This document shows positions 1 through 7,502 of a stretch of DNA of 64,000 nt, piece after piece. The stretch's first letter is position 1. Every line of letters starts with the position of its first letter. The notes below the pieces were generated by a model, which was not told the origin of the DNA, made no database searches, and worked only from the letters and a program-made list of their open reading frames with translations. Source of the stretch: Nonomuraea sp. NBC_00507 (GTDB lineage Bacteria; Actinomycetota; Actinomycetes; Streptosporangiales; Streptosporangiaceae); NCBI RefSeq assembly GCF_036013525.1, contig NZ_CP107853.1, forward strand, positions 2,108,001 to 2,172,000, read 5' to 3'. Position numbers and translations under genes: made by a program.

Positions 1-927
1 TGGCACGCCGAGTTCCTCACCGGGCGGCCAGGGCCCGTGGACGACGTGGTGGCGCTGCCGCCGATCTCGGGCGTCTCGACGTCGGAACGCGGGCACCCGG
101 CGCCCGACGAGCTCTGCGAGCGGCTGCGGGAGCGCGGTTTCGACCTGGCGGTGCAGATCCACGGCGGTGGCCGGTTCTCCAACCCGTTCATCCGGCGGCT
201 GGGGGCGCGGGTGACGGCCGGACTGCGGGCGCCGGACGCCGAGGGGCTCGACCGCTGGGTGCCGTACACGGACTACCACCACGAGACGCTGCGTTTCCTG
301 CAGGTCGCCGCCCTGGTCAGTGGGGTCGCGGACGGGCTGGAGCCCCGCCTGGCGGTCACCGGCGAGGACCGGGGCGAGCTGGCTCGCGTCTTCGGCGAAC
401 CGCCGCCGGGGCTGGTCGCCGTGCACCCGGGGGCGAACGATCCGCGCCGCCGGTGGCCGGTGGAGCGCTTCGCCGCCGTCGCCGACCGGCTCGACCGGCC
501 CGTCGTCGTCACGGGCACGGACAAGGAGCGGGACCTGGTGGAGGGCGTGGTGGCCGCCATGCGCCGCCCGGCCATCCCCGCCGTGGGCACGTTCGGCCTC
601 GGCGGGCTGGCCGCGCTCTACGAGCGCTGCGACCTGGTGATCGCCAACGACACCGGCCCCCGGCACCTGGCCGCCGCCGTCGGCACGCCCACGGTCGCCA
701 TTTACTGGTGCGGCAACCTCATCAACCACGGGCCGATGTCCAGGACCCGGCACCGGCCGCTGATCTCGTGGACCACGGCGTGTCCGGTGTGCGGCGCCGG
801 CGGCGTGGACCCGCGGGCGGAGCGTTGCCCGCATGACCCGTCGTGGGTGATCGACGTATCCGTGGGCATGGTGATGGAACAGATCAGAGACTTGCTCACG
901 GTGGAGGGGAGATGTGGACATGAGTGA
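1..927 (+). CDS. Glycosyltransferase family 9 (heptosyltransferase-like), 5' partial
   Basis: The open frame runs from base 1, and the residues before the first in-frame GTG at 37 (WHAEFLTGRPGPVDDVV) already look like GT9 sequence, so the true start lies left of the window. GT9 enzymes are GT-B fold transferases that add sugars from activated donors. Visible hallmarks are the strand VAVHPGAND opening the C-terminal domain and the donor-site segment CDLVIANDTGPRHLAAAVGTPTVAIY. In an actinomycete without LPS the product is probably a cell-surface glycan or a secondary-metabolite sugar; the acceptor cannot be read from sequence. The stop codon overlaps the start of the small gene at 920 by eight bases, so the two are probably translationally coupled. 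Confidence 0.88.
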   Translation, partial: WHAEFLTGRPGPVDDVVALPPISGVSTSERGHPAPDELCERLRERGFDLAVQIHGGGRFSNPFIRRLGARVTAGLRAPDAEGLDRWVPYTDYHHETLRFLQVAALVSGVADGLEPRLAVTGEDRGELARVFGEPPPGLVAVHPGANDPRRRWPVERFAAVADRLDRPVVVTGTDKERDLVEGVVAAMRRPAIPAVGTFGLGGLAALYERCDLVIANDTGPRHLAAAVGTPTVAIYWCGNLINHGPMSRTRHRPLISWTTACPVCGAGGVDPRAERCPHDPSWVIDVSVGMVMEQIRDLLTVEGRCGHE

Positions 928-1183
928 TCACGCAGTGCTTGACGAGCTGCGGCAGGCCATCGACGAGGCGTTCGGCGAGCGTGACCGGGTCGCGATCCGG
1001 GAGGTGTACGCGGCGGCGTCCGAACACGTGAACCTGCCCGCCGACCTGCTCGCGCACCTCAACGAGCTGCCCGAGGGCGCCTACAGTCGGCAGGAAGTGA
1101 CCGAGGCGATCAACGACGTCATCCGGCGCCGGGGTGAGCAGGACAGCCTGGGGCTGCTGGATTCTCCGGATTCAGGCGCATAG
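920..1183 (+). CDS. Small acidic hypothetical protein coupled to the GT9 gene
   Basis: I do not recognise this 87-residue protein with certainty. It is acidic and helical, with a segment LPEGAYSRQEVTEAINDVIRRR resembling the short DUF2795-like helical proteins of actinobacteria. I chose ATG 920 over GTG 914 because GGAGGGG at 903-909 is well spaced for ATG. It overlaps the end of the glycosyltransferase gene, which argues for co-translation. There is no signal peptide or membrane segment, so a cytosolic accessory role is likely but unproven. Confidence 0.65.
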   Translation: MSDHAVLDELRQAIDEAFGERDRVAIREVYAAASEHVNLPADLLAHLNELPEGAYSRQEVTEAINDVIRRRGEQDSLGLLDSPDSGA

Positions 1184-1205
1184 CGAGGCGGCGGCGCGGC
1201 GTCCC

Positions 1206-1277
1206 GCACTCATGCGGCTCCGGTTCCTGCTCGCCGGTGGCGATCAGCACGCGGCCGAGGACCTGGTGCAGAGCGCG
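1206..1277 (+). pseudogene. Remnant of an ECF sigma factor (SigE-like) N-terminal region
   Basis: About 24 codons read LMRLRFLLAGGDQHAAEDLVQSA. This is the region-2 signature of SigE-type ECF sigma factors of actinobacteria (leucine-rich stretch, then GD.HAAEDLVQ.A). The similarity stops after this point and no further sigma domains follow, so it is a fossil rather than a gene. Confidence 0.45.
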
Positions 1278-1362
1278 CGACCGCCACCACACCCTGACCG
1301 GGTGTTCTACAGCCTCGACGGTGAGCCACGGGACGCGCCCGACGGCTAGCGGTACGTGGGCT

Positions 1363-1407
1363 AAGGCGGTGCTGGTGCGGTTCCTCTCGGTGGTCTACGG
1401 GTCCTAG
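1363..1407 (+). pseudogene. Remnant of a PLP decarboxylase C-terminus
   Basis: The frame reads AVLVRFLSVVYGS then a stop. The intact decarboxylase at 16196-17617 ends AVLVRFLSVIHGS then a stop: 11 of 13 residues match, and by eye about 37 of 45 bases match. Nothing upstream in frame resembles the rest of the enzyme, so this is the surviving tail of a lost paralogue or a stray duplicated fragment. Confidence 0.5.
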
Positions 1408-2549
1408 GCGAGGGACACAATGGCGATGCCGAGGCACATCTCGTCGCTGGTGCCGTCGCCCCACACCACGTACCGGGGCGGCTGCTTCTGGAGTTGCGGC
1501 AGCAGGGCGCGCAGGCCGGCGTCGTGGGTGCAGGTCACCCGGACGACGTCGCCCTTCTTGAGCTGGACGGGCTTGGGGAGTACGCGCAGCGACTGGTCGT
1601 CGAAGTTGTAATCGGGGACGTCCAGCAGTGTGCGGGCCCCGGGCGCGCCGGGGTTGAGCTCGACCTTGATGGCGCGGCCGAGCAGGTGCATGTGGCCGGC
1701 CAGGGCGTGGACGGTGGCGGGGCCCCCGATGGGCAGGTCGCAGTGCTGCGTGGGGCCCGGCTCGGCCGGGCGGCAGAACTCGGCGAGTTCGGTCAGCTGG
1801 TCCTCGATCTCCTTGCCGAACCTGCCGATGACGTCCTTCACCGCGGCGGCCCGGTCGCACAGCGGGCCCGACTCCTTCGGCGTGCAGGGCAGCTCGACCG
1901 GGGCGGGGAACAGCGCGGTCTCGAGCGGCGTCAGCGACTGCTCGGTGAGGCGCAGCCGGATCCCGGAACGGTCGGTGCCCGGCTTGCCCGCCACGCCCAG
2001 CAGGTTGTAGTGAACCTGCATGACGAGCCGGCTGCCCGGCGGCAGCTCGTATCCGTACTTCGCGTCGAGGAGCGTCTCGTTCGTTCCGGGCGCCCAGTGG
2101 GCCACCCATGACGCATTGTCGACGCCCGAGTCGCCGAAGCAGGTGTAGCCCGGGCCCGGGGTGGCGGCGTCGAGCTCGCGGGCCTTCGCGGCCTGCTCGG
2201 GGTTGAGCCTGAAGAAGATGGCGTGGTGGACGAGGTCGGTGTTCTGGGGCTGGAACTGGGCGCCGGTCAGGAACATCCGGTTTGCCAGCTTCGGGTCGAT
2301 GAGGAAACACCGGTAGTCGTCCGTGCCGCCGTTGGGCGGGCCCGGCGTGTACGGCTCCTCCATCGTCAGAGAGACGAACCGCTCGCCGGCCCGGAGCGGG
2401 GAGGCCGTGGGCGTGGATGTGGTGCTGTGGCCGGAATGACTCGAGTGCCCGCCAGCCGCCGGGGTCGTGGCGGTGGTGGTGGACGCGCCACACGAGGCGA
2501 GCAGGACGGCCACGACGAGGACGGCGGCCGTCCGGGCTAGTCGGTTCAT
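1404..2549 (-). CDS. Copper type II monooxygenase-like lipoprotein (PHM/DBM C-domain type)
   Basis: This 381-residue secreted lipoprotein starts MNRLARTAAVLVVAVLLASCG, a signal peptide with a lipobox (LLASC), followed by a Ser/Thr/His linker. The body carries motifs of the copper type II, ascorbate-dependent monooxygenase fold: VHHAIFF, VMQVHYN and GHMHLLGR, which supply His ligands, plus a C-terminal VVWGDGTSDEMCLG. Eukaryotic relatives (peptidylglycine and dopamine hydroxylases) hydroxylate small molecules or peptide C-termini; bacterial substrates are largely unknown. A longer open frame exists upstream, but the lipoprotein start is the sensible one. No obvious partner gene adjoins it. Fold assignment is fairly secure, catalytic competence less so. 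Confidence 0.75.
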   Translation of the reverse strand: MNRLARTAAVLVVAVLLASCGASTTTATTPAAGGHSSHSGHSTTSTPTASPLRAGERFVSLTMEEPYTPGPPNGGTDDYRCFLIDPKLANRMFLTGAQFQPQNTDLVHHAIFFRLNPEQAAKARELDAATPGPGYTCFGDSGVDNASWVAHWAPGTNETLLDAKYGYELPPGSRLVMQVHYNLLGVAGKPGTDRSGIRLRLTEQSLTPLETALFPAPVELPCTPKESGPLCDRAAAVKDVIGRFGKEIEDQLTELAEFCRPAEPGPTQHCDLPIGGPATVHALAGHMHLLGRAIKVELNPGAPGARTLLDVPDYNFDDQSLRVLPKPVQLKKGDVVRVTCTHDAGLRALLPQLQKQPPRYVVWGDGTSDEMCLGIAIVSLA

Positions 2550-2646
2550 GGAAATCACACTGGCCTGGCCGGAGCCGCCGGGCATCCTTCCCCGGAACCC
2601 TTTTGCTCCTTCGTTGGGATGACGTCGCCCATCAGACCGTGGTCCG

Positions 2647-3783
2647 TCAGGGCGGCGAGATGGGGAGGGTGGCCTCGACGTGGAAGCCGCCGTCCACCAC
2701 CGGACCGGCCTCCAGCGTGCCGCCGGCCAGCTCGACCCACTGCCGCACGTCGTGCAGACCACCCACGTCCGTCCAGCCGAACGCGGTCGCCTCCTTGTCC
2801 GGCGGCGTGTTCTGCACGCTGATCCGCACGACGCCCGCGAGGTAGCGGACCTCCACCCGGGCGTCCGCGCCGGGCGCGTGGTCGCGGACGTTCGCCAGGG
2901 CCTCCTGGACCACCCGGTACGCCGTCCGCCCCACCGCGCCGGAGACGGGCACCGGCGTCCCGCTCACCACCAGCTCCACGGGCACCCCCGCGCAGGCGGA
3001 CTCCGAGGTCAGCGAGCGCAGGTCGGGCAGCGGCAGCCCCACATCGAACCCCTCCCCGGTGCCGCGCCGCAACAACGCCACCATGTGACGCAGCTCCTCC
3101 AGCGCCTCGCCGGCCGTGGCGCGCAGCTCCTCCGCCGCCGCCCGGCCGCGCTCGTCGGCCGAGGCCGCCGCCAGGGCCCCGGCCTGCAGCACCATCCGGC
3201 TGACGCGGTGGGTGACGACGTCGTGGATCTCGCCGGCCAGCCGCTCGCGTTCCACCCACTCGGCGCGTTCGGCCAGCACCCGCTCCAGCCGTGACCTGAT
3301 CTCCGTGTACAGGCCGTACAGCACCGCCAGCGCGATCACCACCTCGGTACGCAGGACGAGGGGTGCGGCGGCCGGCCACCCGGCGAGCAGTGACACGGCC
3401 AGGGCAAGCGTGATCACCGGCAGCCACCGCAGGGTGCGGCGATGCCTGGCGAACCGCATCGCCGCATACCCGGCGAACGCGCACGACGGCGGCCACACCA
3501 GCACGTCGTACAGCGGCGGCACGACGGACGGGGCCAGCACGCACAGCACGGGCAGCGCGACCGCTGTGCCCGCGCAGATCCACGCCACGGTGAGCGGCGC
3601 GCGGCGCATCCACAACACCGGCAGCGCGGTGGCCAGAAGGATCGGCAGAAGCGGGCCCGCGGAGTCGATCGCCAGCGTCAATCCTGCCGCGACCAGGACC
3701 GCGACCACGTCGGCAGGCCGCGGACGGGCACCGTCCACCGGCTCATCGTACGATCGCCGCCCCGGCCTGCCCAGCCTCCTCAA
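2647..3783 (-). CDS. Sensor histidine kinase, HisKA_3/NarL type, without an adjacent response regulator
   Basis: The 378-residue protein has about five or six N-terminal membrane segments (residues 25-155), a coiled linker, the dimerisation H-box ERLAGEIHDVVTHR with the phospho-acceptor near His187, and an HATPase domain with QEALANVRDHA (N-box) and VGGLHDVRQWVE (G-box). Such kinases normally signal to a LuxR/NarL response regulator; none is next to it here, so it is an orphan or its partner is elsewhere. The TTG at 3783 gives the longest frame; GTG at 3735 (VDGARPRPADVV) is a credible alternative. The tail-side gap to the copper-monooxygenase gene is about 100 bases. Confidence 0.85.
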   Translation of the reverse strand: MRRLGRPGRRSYDEPVDGARPRPADVVAVLVAAGLTLAIDSAGPLLPILLATALPVLWMRRAPLTVAWICAGTAVALPVLCVLAPSVVPPLYDVLVWPPSCAFAGYAAMRFARHRRTLRWLPVITLALAVSLLAGWPAAAPLVLRTEVVIALAVLYGLYTEIRSRLERVLAERAEWVERERLAGEIHDVVTHRVSRMVLQAGALAAASADERGRAAAEELRATAGEALEELRHMVALLRRGTGEGFDVGLPLPDLRSLTSESACAGVPVELVVSGTPVPVSGAVGRTAYRVVQEALANVRDHAPGADARVEVRYLAGVVRISVQNTPPDKEATAFGWTDVGGLHDVRQWVELAGGTLEAGPVVDGGFHVEATLPISPP

Positions 3784-3793
3784 TGCCCCGGCA

Positions 3794-5773
3794 TCAGAGC
3801 TTGGTGATGCGGACGGCGTCCGCGATGACGTACCCGGTCGTGGAGGTCCAGCGGCTCACGCCGACCACGTTGTACGTGCCCGCGTTGAGGGAGAACGTGC
3901 CGATGCTGCGCCATGCACCGCCCCCCGACCGCTGATCAACGGTGACCGTCTGGTTGCCTCCCGACGCGGCCACGATGTGCGGCGACGCGCTGTTGTAACC
4001 GGCGTTGGCCGGATGCCACACCTCCACCCGGTAGTCGCCCGCGCTCGGAATCGAAGCCTGGAACCAGGCGGGATCGCTGGCCGCGACCGGGTCGGCGAAC
4101 CGGTAGTCGCTGCCGTGCACCTGCGTGGAGTACGTGGAGGTCCCCCAGTTGGCACTGGCCGTGAAGCCGGACCCGGCGTTGTCGATCACCACGCTGTACC
4201 CCGAGCCGCCGGAGGCGACCCGGCCGGCGCTGGGCGCGCTCTCCTGGTGCGTCCTGTTGAGCGCGGTCACGTAGTAGGTCTGCGTCCCGCCGGCGGTCGG
4301 GTCGGTGAAGGTGGTCTTCCTGGTAGTGGTGATCAGGTTGCGGGCGTCGGCGAAGAAGCACGGGTCGGCGGCCGACGGGGAGCCGGCGACGCGGTAGACG
4401 GCGTACGAGGTGCCCGAGCCGCTCCAGGTCAGCTGGACGCCGTTCGCCCCTTGGGTGGCGGAGGTGATGACCGGTGCGGCGGGGGCGGCGGCCGAGCCGC
4501 GGGCGGGATGCAGCGCGGGCTTGGTGTAGTGGGCGTTGACGAGCCTGGTGATCGCGCCGATCCGGTCGGCCTTGACGTCCTTGGCGCTGAAGTAGACGTC
4601 GCCGACGACCTCGGGATGTTTCCTGTTGTCGGTGAGGTGGTCGCTGAGCTCGGCCGGGTCCTGCCAGGCGGCGTCCTGGCCGGAGGCGCCGGCGCGGTAG
4701 GCGGCCTGGCCGACGACGAGCTGCACGCCGGTGTCGCGGACGACGTCGGACCACCAGGCGGTGAGCACCTCGTAGGCGGCGGTGGAGAAGCCGATGTGCC
4801 AGTAGATCTGCGGCGCGATGTAGTCGACCCAGCCCTGCTTCACCCACTGCCGGCTGTCGGCGTAGATGGAGTCGTACGACTGCAGCCCCGAGGTGCGCGA
4901 GCCGAGCGGGTCGGTGCCGGAGTTGCGCCAGATGCCGAACGGGCTGATCCCGAAGGACACGTGCGGTTTGGCGGCGTGGATGCGCTGGTCGAGCTCACGG
5001 ACGAGGAGGTTGACGTTGTTGCGCCGCCAGTCGGCGATGTTGCCGAACGAGCCGCCGTACTGCTGGTAGGTGGCCGTGTCCGGAATGCTCTGGCCACTGA
5101 CCGGATAGGGGTAGAAGTAGTCGTCGAGGTGCACACCGTCGAGGTCGTAACGCGAGACGGCGTCCATGATCGCGTCTTCGATGAAGTCGCGTACCGTCGG
5201 GATGCCCGGGTTGTAGTAGAGCTTGCCGCCGTAGGCGAAACGCCAGGACGGATTCTGCCGCGCCGGGTGCGTGGAGACGAGCCTGGTCGGGTCGTCGTGG
5301 TTGGCGATCCGGTACGGGTTGAACCAGGCATGGAACTCCAGGTTGCGGGCGTGGGCCTCGTTGACCATGAAGGCCAGCGGGTCGTACCCCGGGTTGCCGC
5401 CCTGAGTGCCGGTCAGCCACTGCGACCACGGCTCGTACGGCGACGGCCAGAACGCGTCGGCCGTCGGTCTGACCTGCACGACCACGGCGTTCATCCGTTT
5501 AGCGACGGCCAGGTCCAGCCAGGCGCGGAATTCGGCCTGCTGCGCCGCCGCGCTCAGTCCGGTTCGGCTGGGCCAGTCGATGTTCGCGACAGACGAGATC
5601 CACATGGCCCTGAGCTGGCGTTTGGGGGTGGCGGGATCGATCGTGCAGGCGGCTGCGGCTGCGGAGGCGGCGGGAGTGACGATGCTGACGAGTGCGGCGG
5701 TGAGCGCCGCTAAGACGGTACGCAGAAGCGCGGTCACGAAGGGAAGTTTCAAGGCTGTGAGACTAAAGCGCAA
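3794..5773 (-). CDS. Secreted GHL10-family (DUF187) glycosidase with Fn3 and golvesin-type C-terminal module
   Basis: The 659-residue protein has a signal peptide (about 1-39), a TIM-barrel GHL10 domain (about 50-400; RAMWISSVANIDWP, DLDGVHLDDYFYPYP with acidic catalytic candidates, SFGISPFGIWRN), a fibronectin-III-like domain (about 430-520) and a C-terminal golvesin/xanthan-lyase-type module (about 528-659). The E. coli GHL10 enzyme DigH (YddW) acts on peptidoglycan strands stripped of stem peptides, so a wall glycan is the likely substrate. The C-terminal module is nearly the same as that of the divergent amidase at 5895. The start is TTG in this frame; an internal GTG (MTALLRTVLAAL) would also leave a signal peptide. 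Confidence 0.85.
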   Translation of the reverse strand: MRFSLTALKLPFVTALLRTVLAALTAALVSIVTPAASAAAAACTIDPATPKRQLRAMWISSVANIDWPSRTGLSAAAQQAEFRAWLDLAVAKRMNAVVVQVRPTADAFWPSPYEPWSQWLTGTQGGNPGYDPLAFMVNEAHARNLEFHAWFNPYRIANHDDPTRLVSTHPARQNPSWRFAYGGKLYYNPGIPTVRDFIEDAIMDAVSRYDLDGVHLDDYFYPYPVSGQSIPDTATYQQYGGSFGNIADWRRNNVNLLVRELDQRIHAAKPHVSFGISPFGIWRNSGTDPLGSRTSGLQSYDSIYADSRQWVKQGWVDYIAPQIYWHIGFSTAAYEVLTAWWSDVVRDTGVQLVVGQAAYRAGASGQDAAWQDPAELSDHLTDNRKHPEVVGDVYFSAKDVKADRIGAITRLVNAHYTKPALHPARGSAAAPAAPVITSATQGANGVQLTWSGSGTSYAVYRVAGSPSAADPCFFADARNLITTTRKTTFTDPTAGGTQTYYVTALNRTHQESAPSAGRVASGGSGYSVVIDNAGSGFTASANWGTSTYSTQVHGSDYRFADPVAASDPAWFQASIPSAGDYRVEVWHPANAGYNSASPHIVAASGGNQTVTVDQRSGGGAWRSIGTFSLNAGTYNVVGVSRWTSTTGYVIADAVRITKL

Positions 5774-5796
5774 TAGTCTTCACAAAAGCTGTGGGC

Positions 5797-5808
5797 GGAA
5801 AGTTTCAC
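5797..5808. promoter_or_regulatory. GAAAGTTTCA motif between the two wall-enzyme genes
   Basis: GGAAAGTTTCAC lies in the 121-base gap between the divergent GHL10 and amidase genes. The same core occurs upstream of the cellulase (27501-27513) and between the AfsR/SARP genes (37113-37125). It is a near-palindrome around GAAA-G-TTTC, fitting a dimeric regulator. The binding protein is not known from this window. Confidence 0.4.
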
Positions 5809-5894
5809 CTAACTCCTAAGTAATGTCAATTATCGACATCAGTCAGGACATGCCATACGTTGCTCCCGTCACCCTTGTGTAACGAGGAGCACCC

Positions 5895-7409
5895 ATGACT
5901 CTCGCCCGCACGCGATTAGCAGCCCTGGCCACCTCGATTCTCGCCGTCCTCCTCATCGCCGCAGGCCAGCCCACCCTGGCCGCGGCCAAGGAGGCCCCGC
6001 TGCCCGCCGCCTTCGCCAAGGCGGCGGCCGAGTACGGCGTGCCGCGCGACCTGCTCGTCGCGCTCGCCTATGCCGAGACCCACCTCGACGGCCACAACGG
6101 CGAGCCCAGCGCCAGCGCCGGCTACGGCTTGATGCACCTGGTCAGCAACCCGACCAACCATTCGCTCGAGAAGGCCGCCGAGCTCACCAAGCTCCCGGCC
6201 GAGAAGCTGCGCAAGGACGACGAGGCCAACATCCTCGGCGGCGCGGCAGTCCTGCGCTCCCACGCCGACGCGCTGGGCCTCGACGAGACCGCCAGGAAGG
6301 ACCTCGGCCGCTGGTACAAGGCCGTCGCCAAGTACGGCAACGCCTCCTCGCCCGAGCTGGCCCGCCTGTACGCCGACGCCGTGTACGAGCAGCTCGGCCT
6401 CGGCATCGACGCCCGCGGCGTGCAGGTCAAGCCGCAGGAGGTCACCGCCGACCGCGGCGACCTGGCCACGGCCCGCGACCTGAACGCGCAGGCCGAGGTC
6501 GCCAGCCCCGACTACCCGCCGGCCGCCTGGGTGCCGGCCAACTCCGGCAACTACCGCGTCGCCAACCGCGAGTCCGACTACAACATCGACCGCGTGATCA
6601 TCCACGTGACCCAAGGCTCCTACGCCGGGACCATCTCCTGGTTCCAGAACCCCAGCTCCAACGTCTCGTCGCACTACGTGGTCAAGTCCTCCAACGGCGC
6701 CATCACCCAGATGGTGCGTGACAAGGACGTCGCCTGGCACGCGGGGAACTCGACCTACAACAACCGGTCCATCGGGATCGAGCACGAGGGCTTCGTCAAT
6801 GACGCCTCGTGGTTCACCGACGCGATGTACCGGGCCTCCGCGGCCCTGACCAAGGCCATGTGCGACAAGTACGGCATCCCCAAGACCAGGACCGGCATCA
6901 TCGGCCACAACGAGGTGCCCGGCGCGACCCACACAGACCCGGGCCCGCACTGGAACTGGACCACGTACATGAACTACGTGACCGGTGGCGGCACCCCGTC
7001 GTGGACGACGACCGTCGACAACACCACGGCCGGTCAGTTCACCGCCAGCGCCAACTGGGGCACCTCCACCTACTCCAGCCAGCGCTACGGCGCCGACTAC
7101 CGCTTCGCCGACCCGGTCGCCGCCAGCGACCCGGCGTGGTACTCGGCGACGATCCCCAGCGCCGGCACGTACCGGGTCGAGGTCTGGCATCCGGCTGATC
7201 CCGGGTACAGCAGCTCGGCGCCGTACATCGTGGCGGCCTCGGGCGGCAACCAGACCGTGTACGTCGACCAGCGCTCGGGCGGCGGGACGTGGCGCAGCAT
7301 CGGCACGTTCTCCCTCAACGCGGGCACGTACAACGTGGTCGGCGTGAGCCGCTGGACCTCCGGTACGGGCCTCGTCATCGCCGACGCGGTCCGCATCAGC
7401 CGGCTCTGA
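5895..7409 (+). CDS. Secreted N-acetylmuramoyl-L-alanine amidase (Amidase_2) with transglycosylase-like N-domain and golvesin-type C-module
   Basis: The 504-residue exported protein begins with a signal peptide (about 1-32). Residues 36-150 resemble a lytic-transglycosylase-like helical domain (GVPRDLLVALAYAETHLDG with a Glu, then AGYGLMHLV). Residues 200-345 form a zinc amidase: DRVIIHVTQGS supplies the first His, IGHNEVPGATHTDPG the others, with GIEHEG between. Residues 362-504 repeat the C-terminal module of the neighbouring GHL10 glycosidase. The enzyme would cut the MurNAc-L-Ala bond and release stem peptides, making the denuded glycan that GHL10 enzymes use. The ATG has a clear GAGGAG at 5883-5888. 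Strong stem-loops follow the stop. Confidence 0.9.
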   Translation: MTLARTRLAALATSILAVLLIAAGQPTLAAAKEAPLPAAFAKAAAEYGVPRDLLVALAYAETHLDGHNGEPSASAGYGLMHLVSNPTNHSLEKAAELTKLPAEKLRKDDEANILGGAAVLRSHADALGLDETARKDLGRWYKAVAKYGNASSPELARLYADAVYEQLGLGIDARGVQVKPQEVTADRGDLATARDLNAQAEVASPDYPPAAWVPANSGNYRVANRESDYNIDRVIIHVTQGSYAGTISWFQNPSSNVSSHYVVKSSNGAITQMVRDKDVAWHAGNSTYNNRSIGIEHEGFVNDASWFTDAMYRASAALTKAMCDKYGIPKTRTGIIGHNEVPGATHTDPGPHWNWTTYMNYVTGGGTPSWTTTVDNTTAGQFTASANWGTSTYSSQRYGADYRFADPVAASDPAWYSATIPSAGTYRVEVWHPADPGYSSSAPYIVAASGGNQTVYVDQRSGGGTWRSIGTFSLNAGTYNVVGVSRWTSGTGLVIADAVRISRL

Positions 7410-7420
7410 CACCTTCGCAC

Positions 7421-7450
7421 GGCCCGCGCCCGCCTCAGCGGGTGCGGGCC
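7421..7450. terminator. Stem-loop terminator, first of a tandem pair
   Basis: GGCCCGCGCCCG pairs with CGGGTGCGGGCC (12 bp, one G-U) around the loop CCTCAG, 12 bases after the amidase stop. It sits between convergent genes (amidase + and the 7503 gene -), so it can serve both directions. Confidence 0.7.
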
Positions 7451-7463
7451 CTACCCTTCGTAC

Positions 7464-7491
7464 GGCCCGCGCCGCCCAGCGGGCGCGGGCC
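7464..7491. terminator. Stem-loop terminator, second of a tandem pair
   Basis: GGCCCGCGCC pairs perfectly with GGCGCGGGCC. The hairpin and its flank (ACCCTTCGTAC before it) repeat the first hairpin and its flank (ACCTTCGCAC), so the two arose by duplication of a unit of about 43 bases. Confidence 0.7.
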
Positions 7492-7502
7492 CTGCCCTTC
7501 GC

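Noticed and set aside
3116..5713. Long plus-strand frame opposite the GHL10 gene and the sensor kinase
   Set aside because: It is a GC-bias shadow: Arg/Gly/Val-rich, no domain, fully antisense to genes with clear families.
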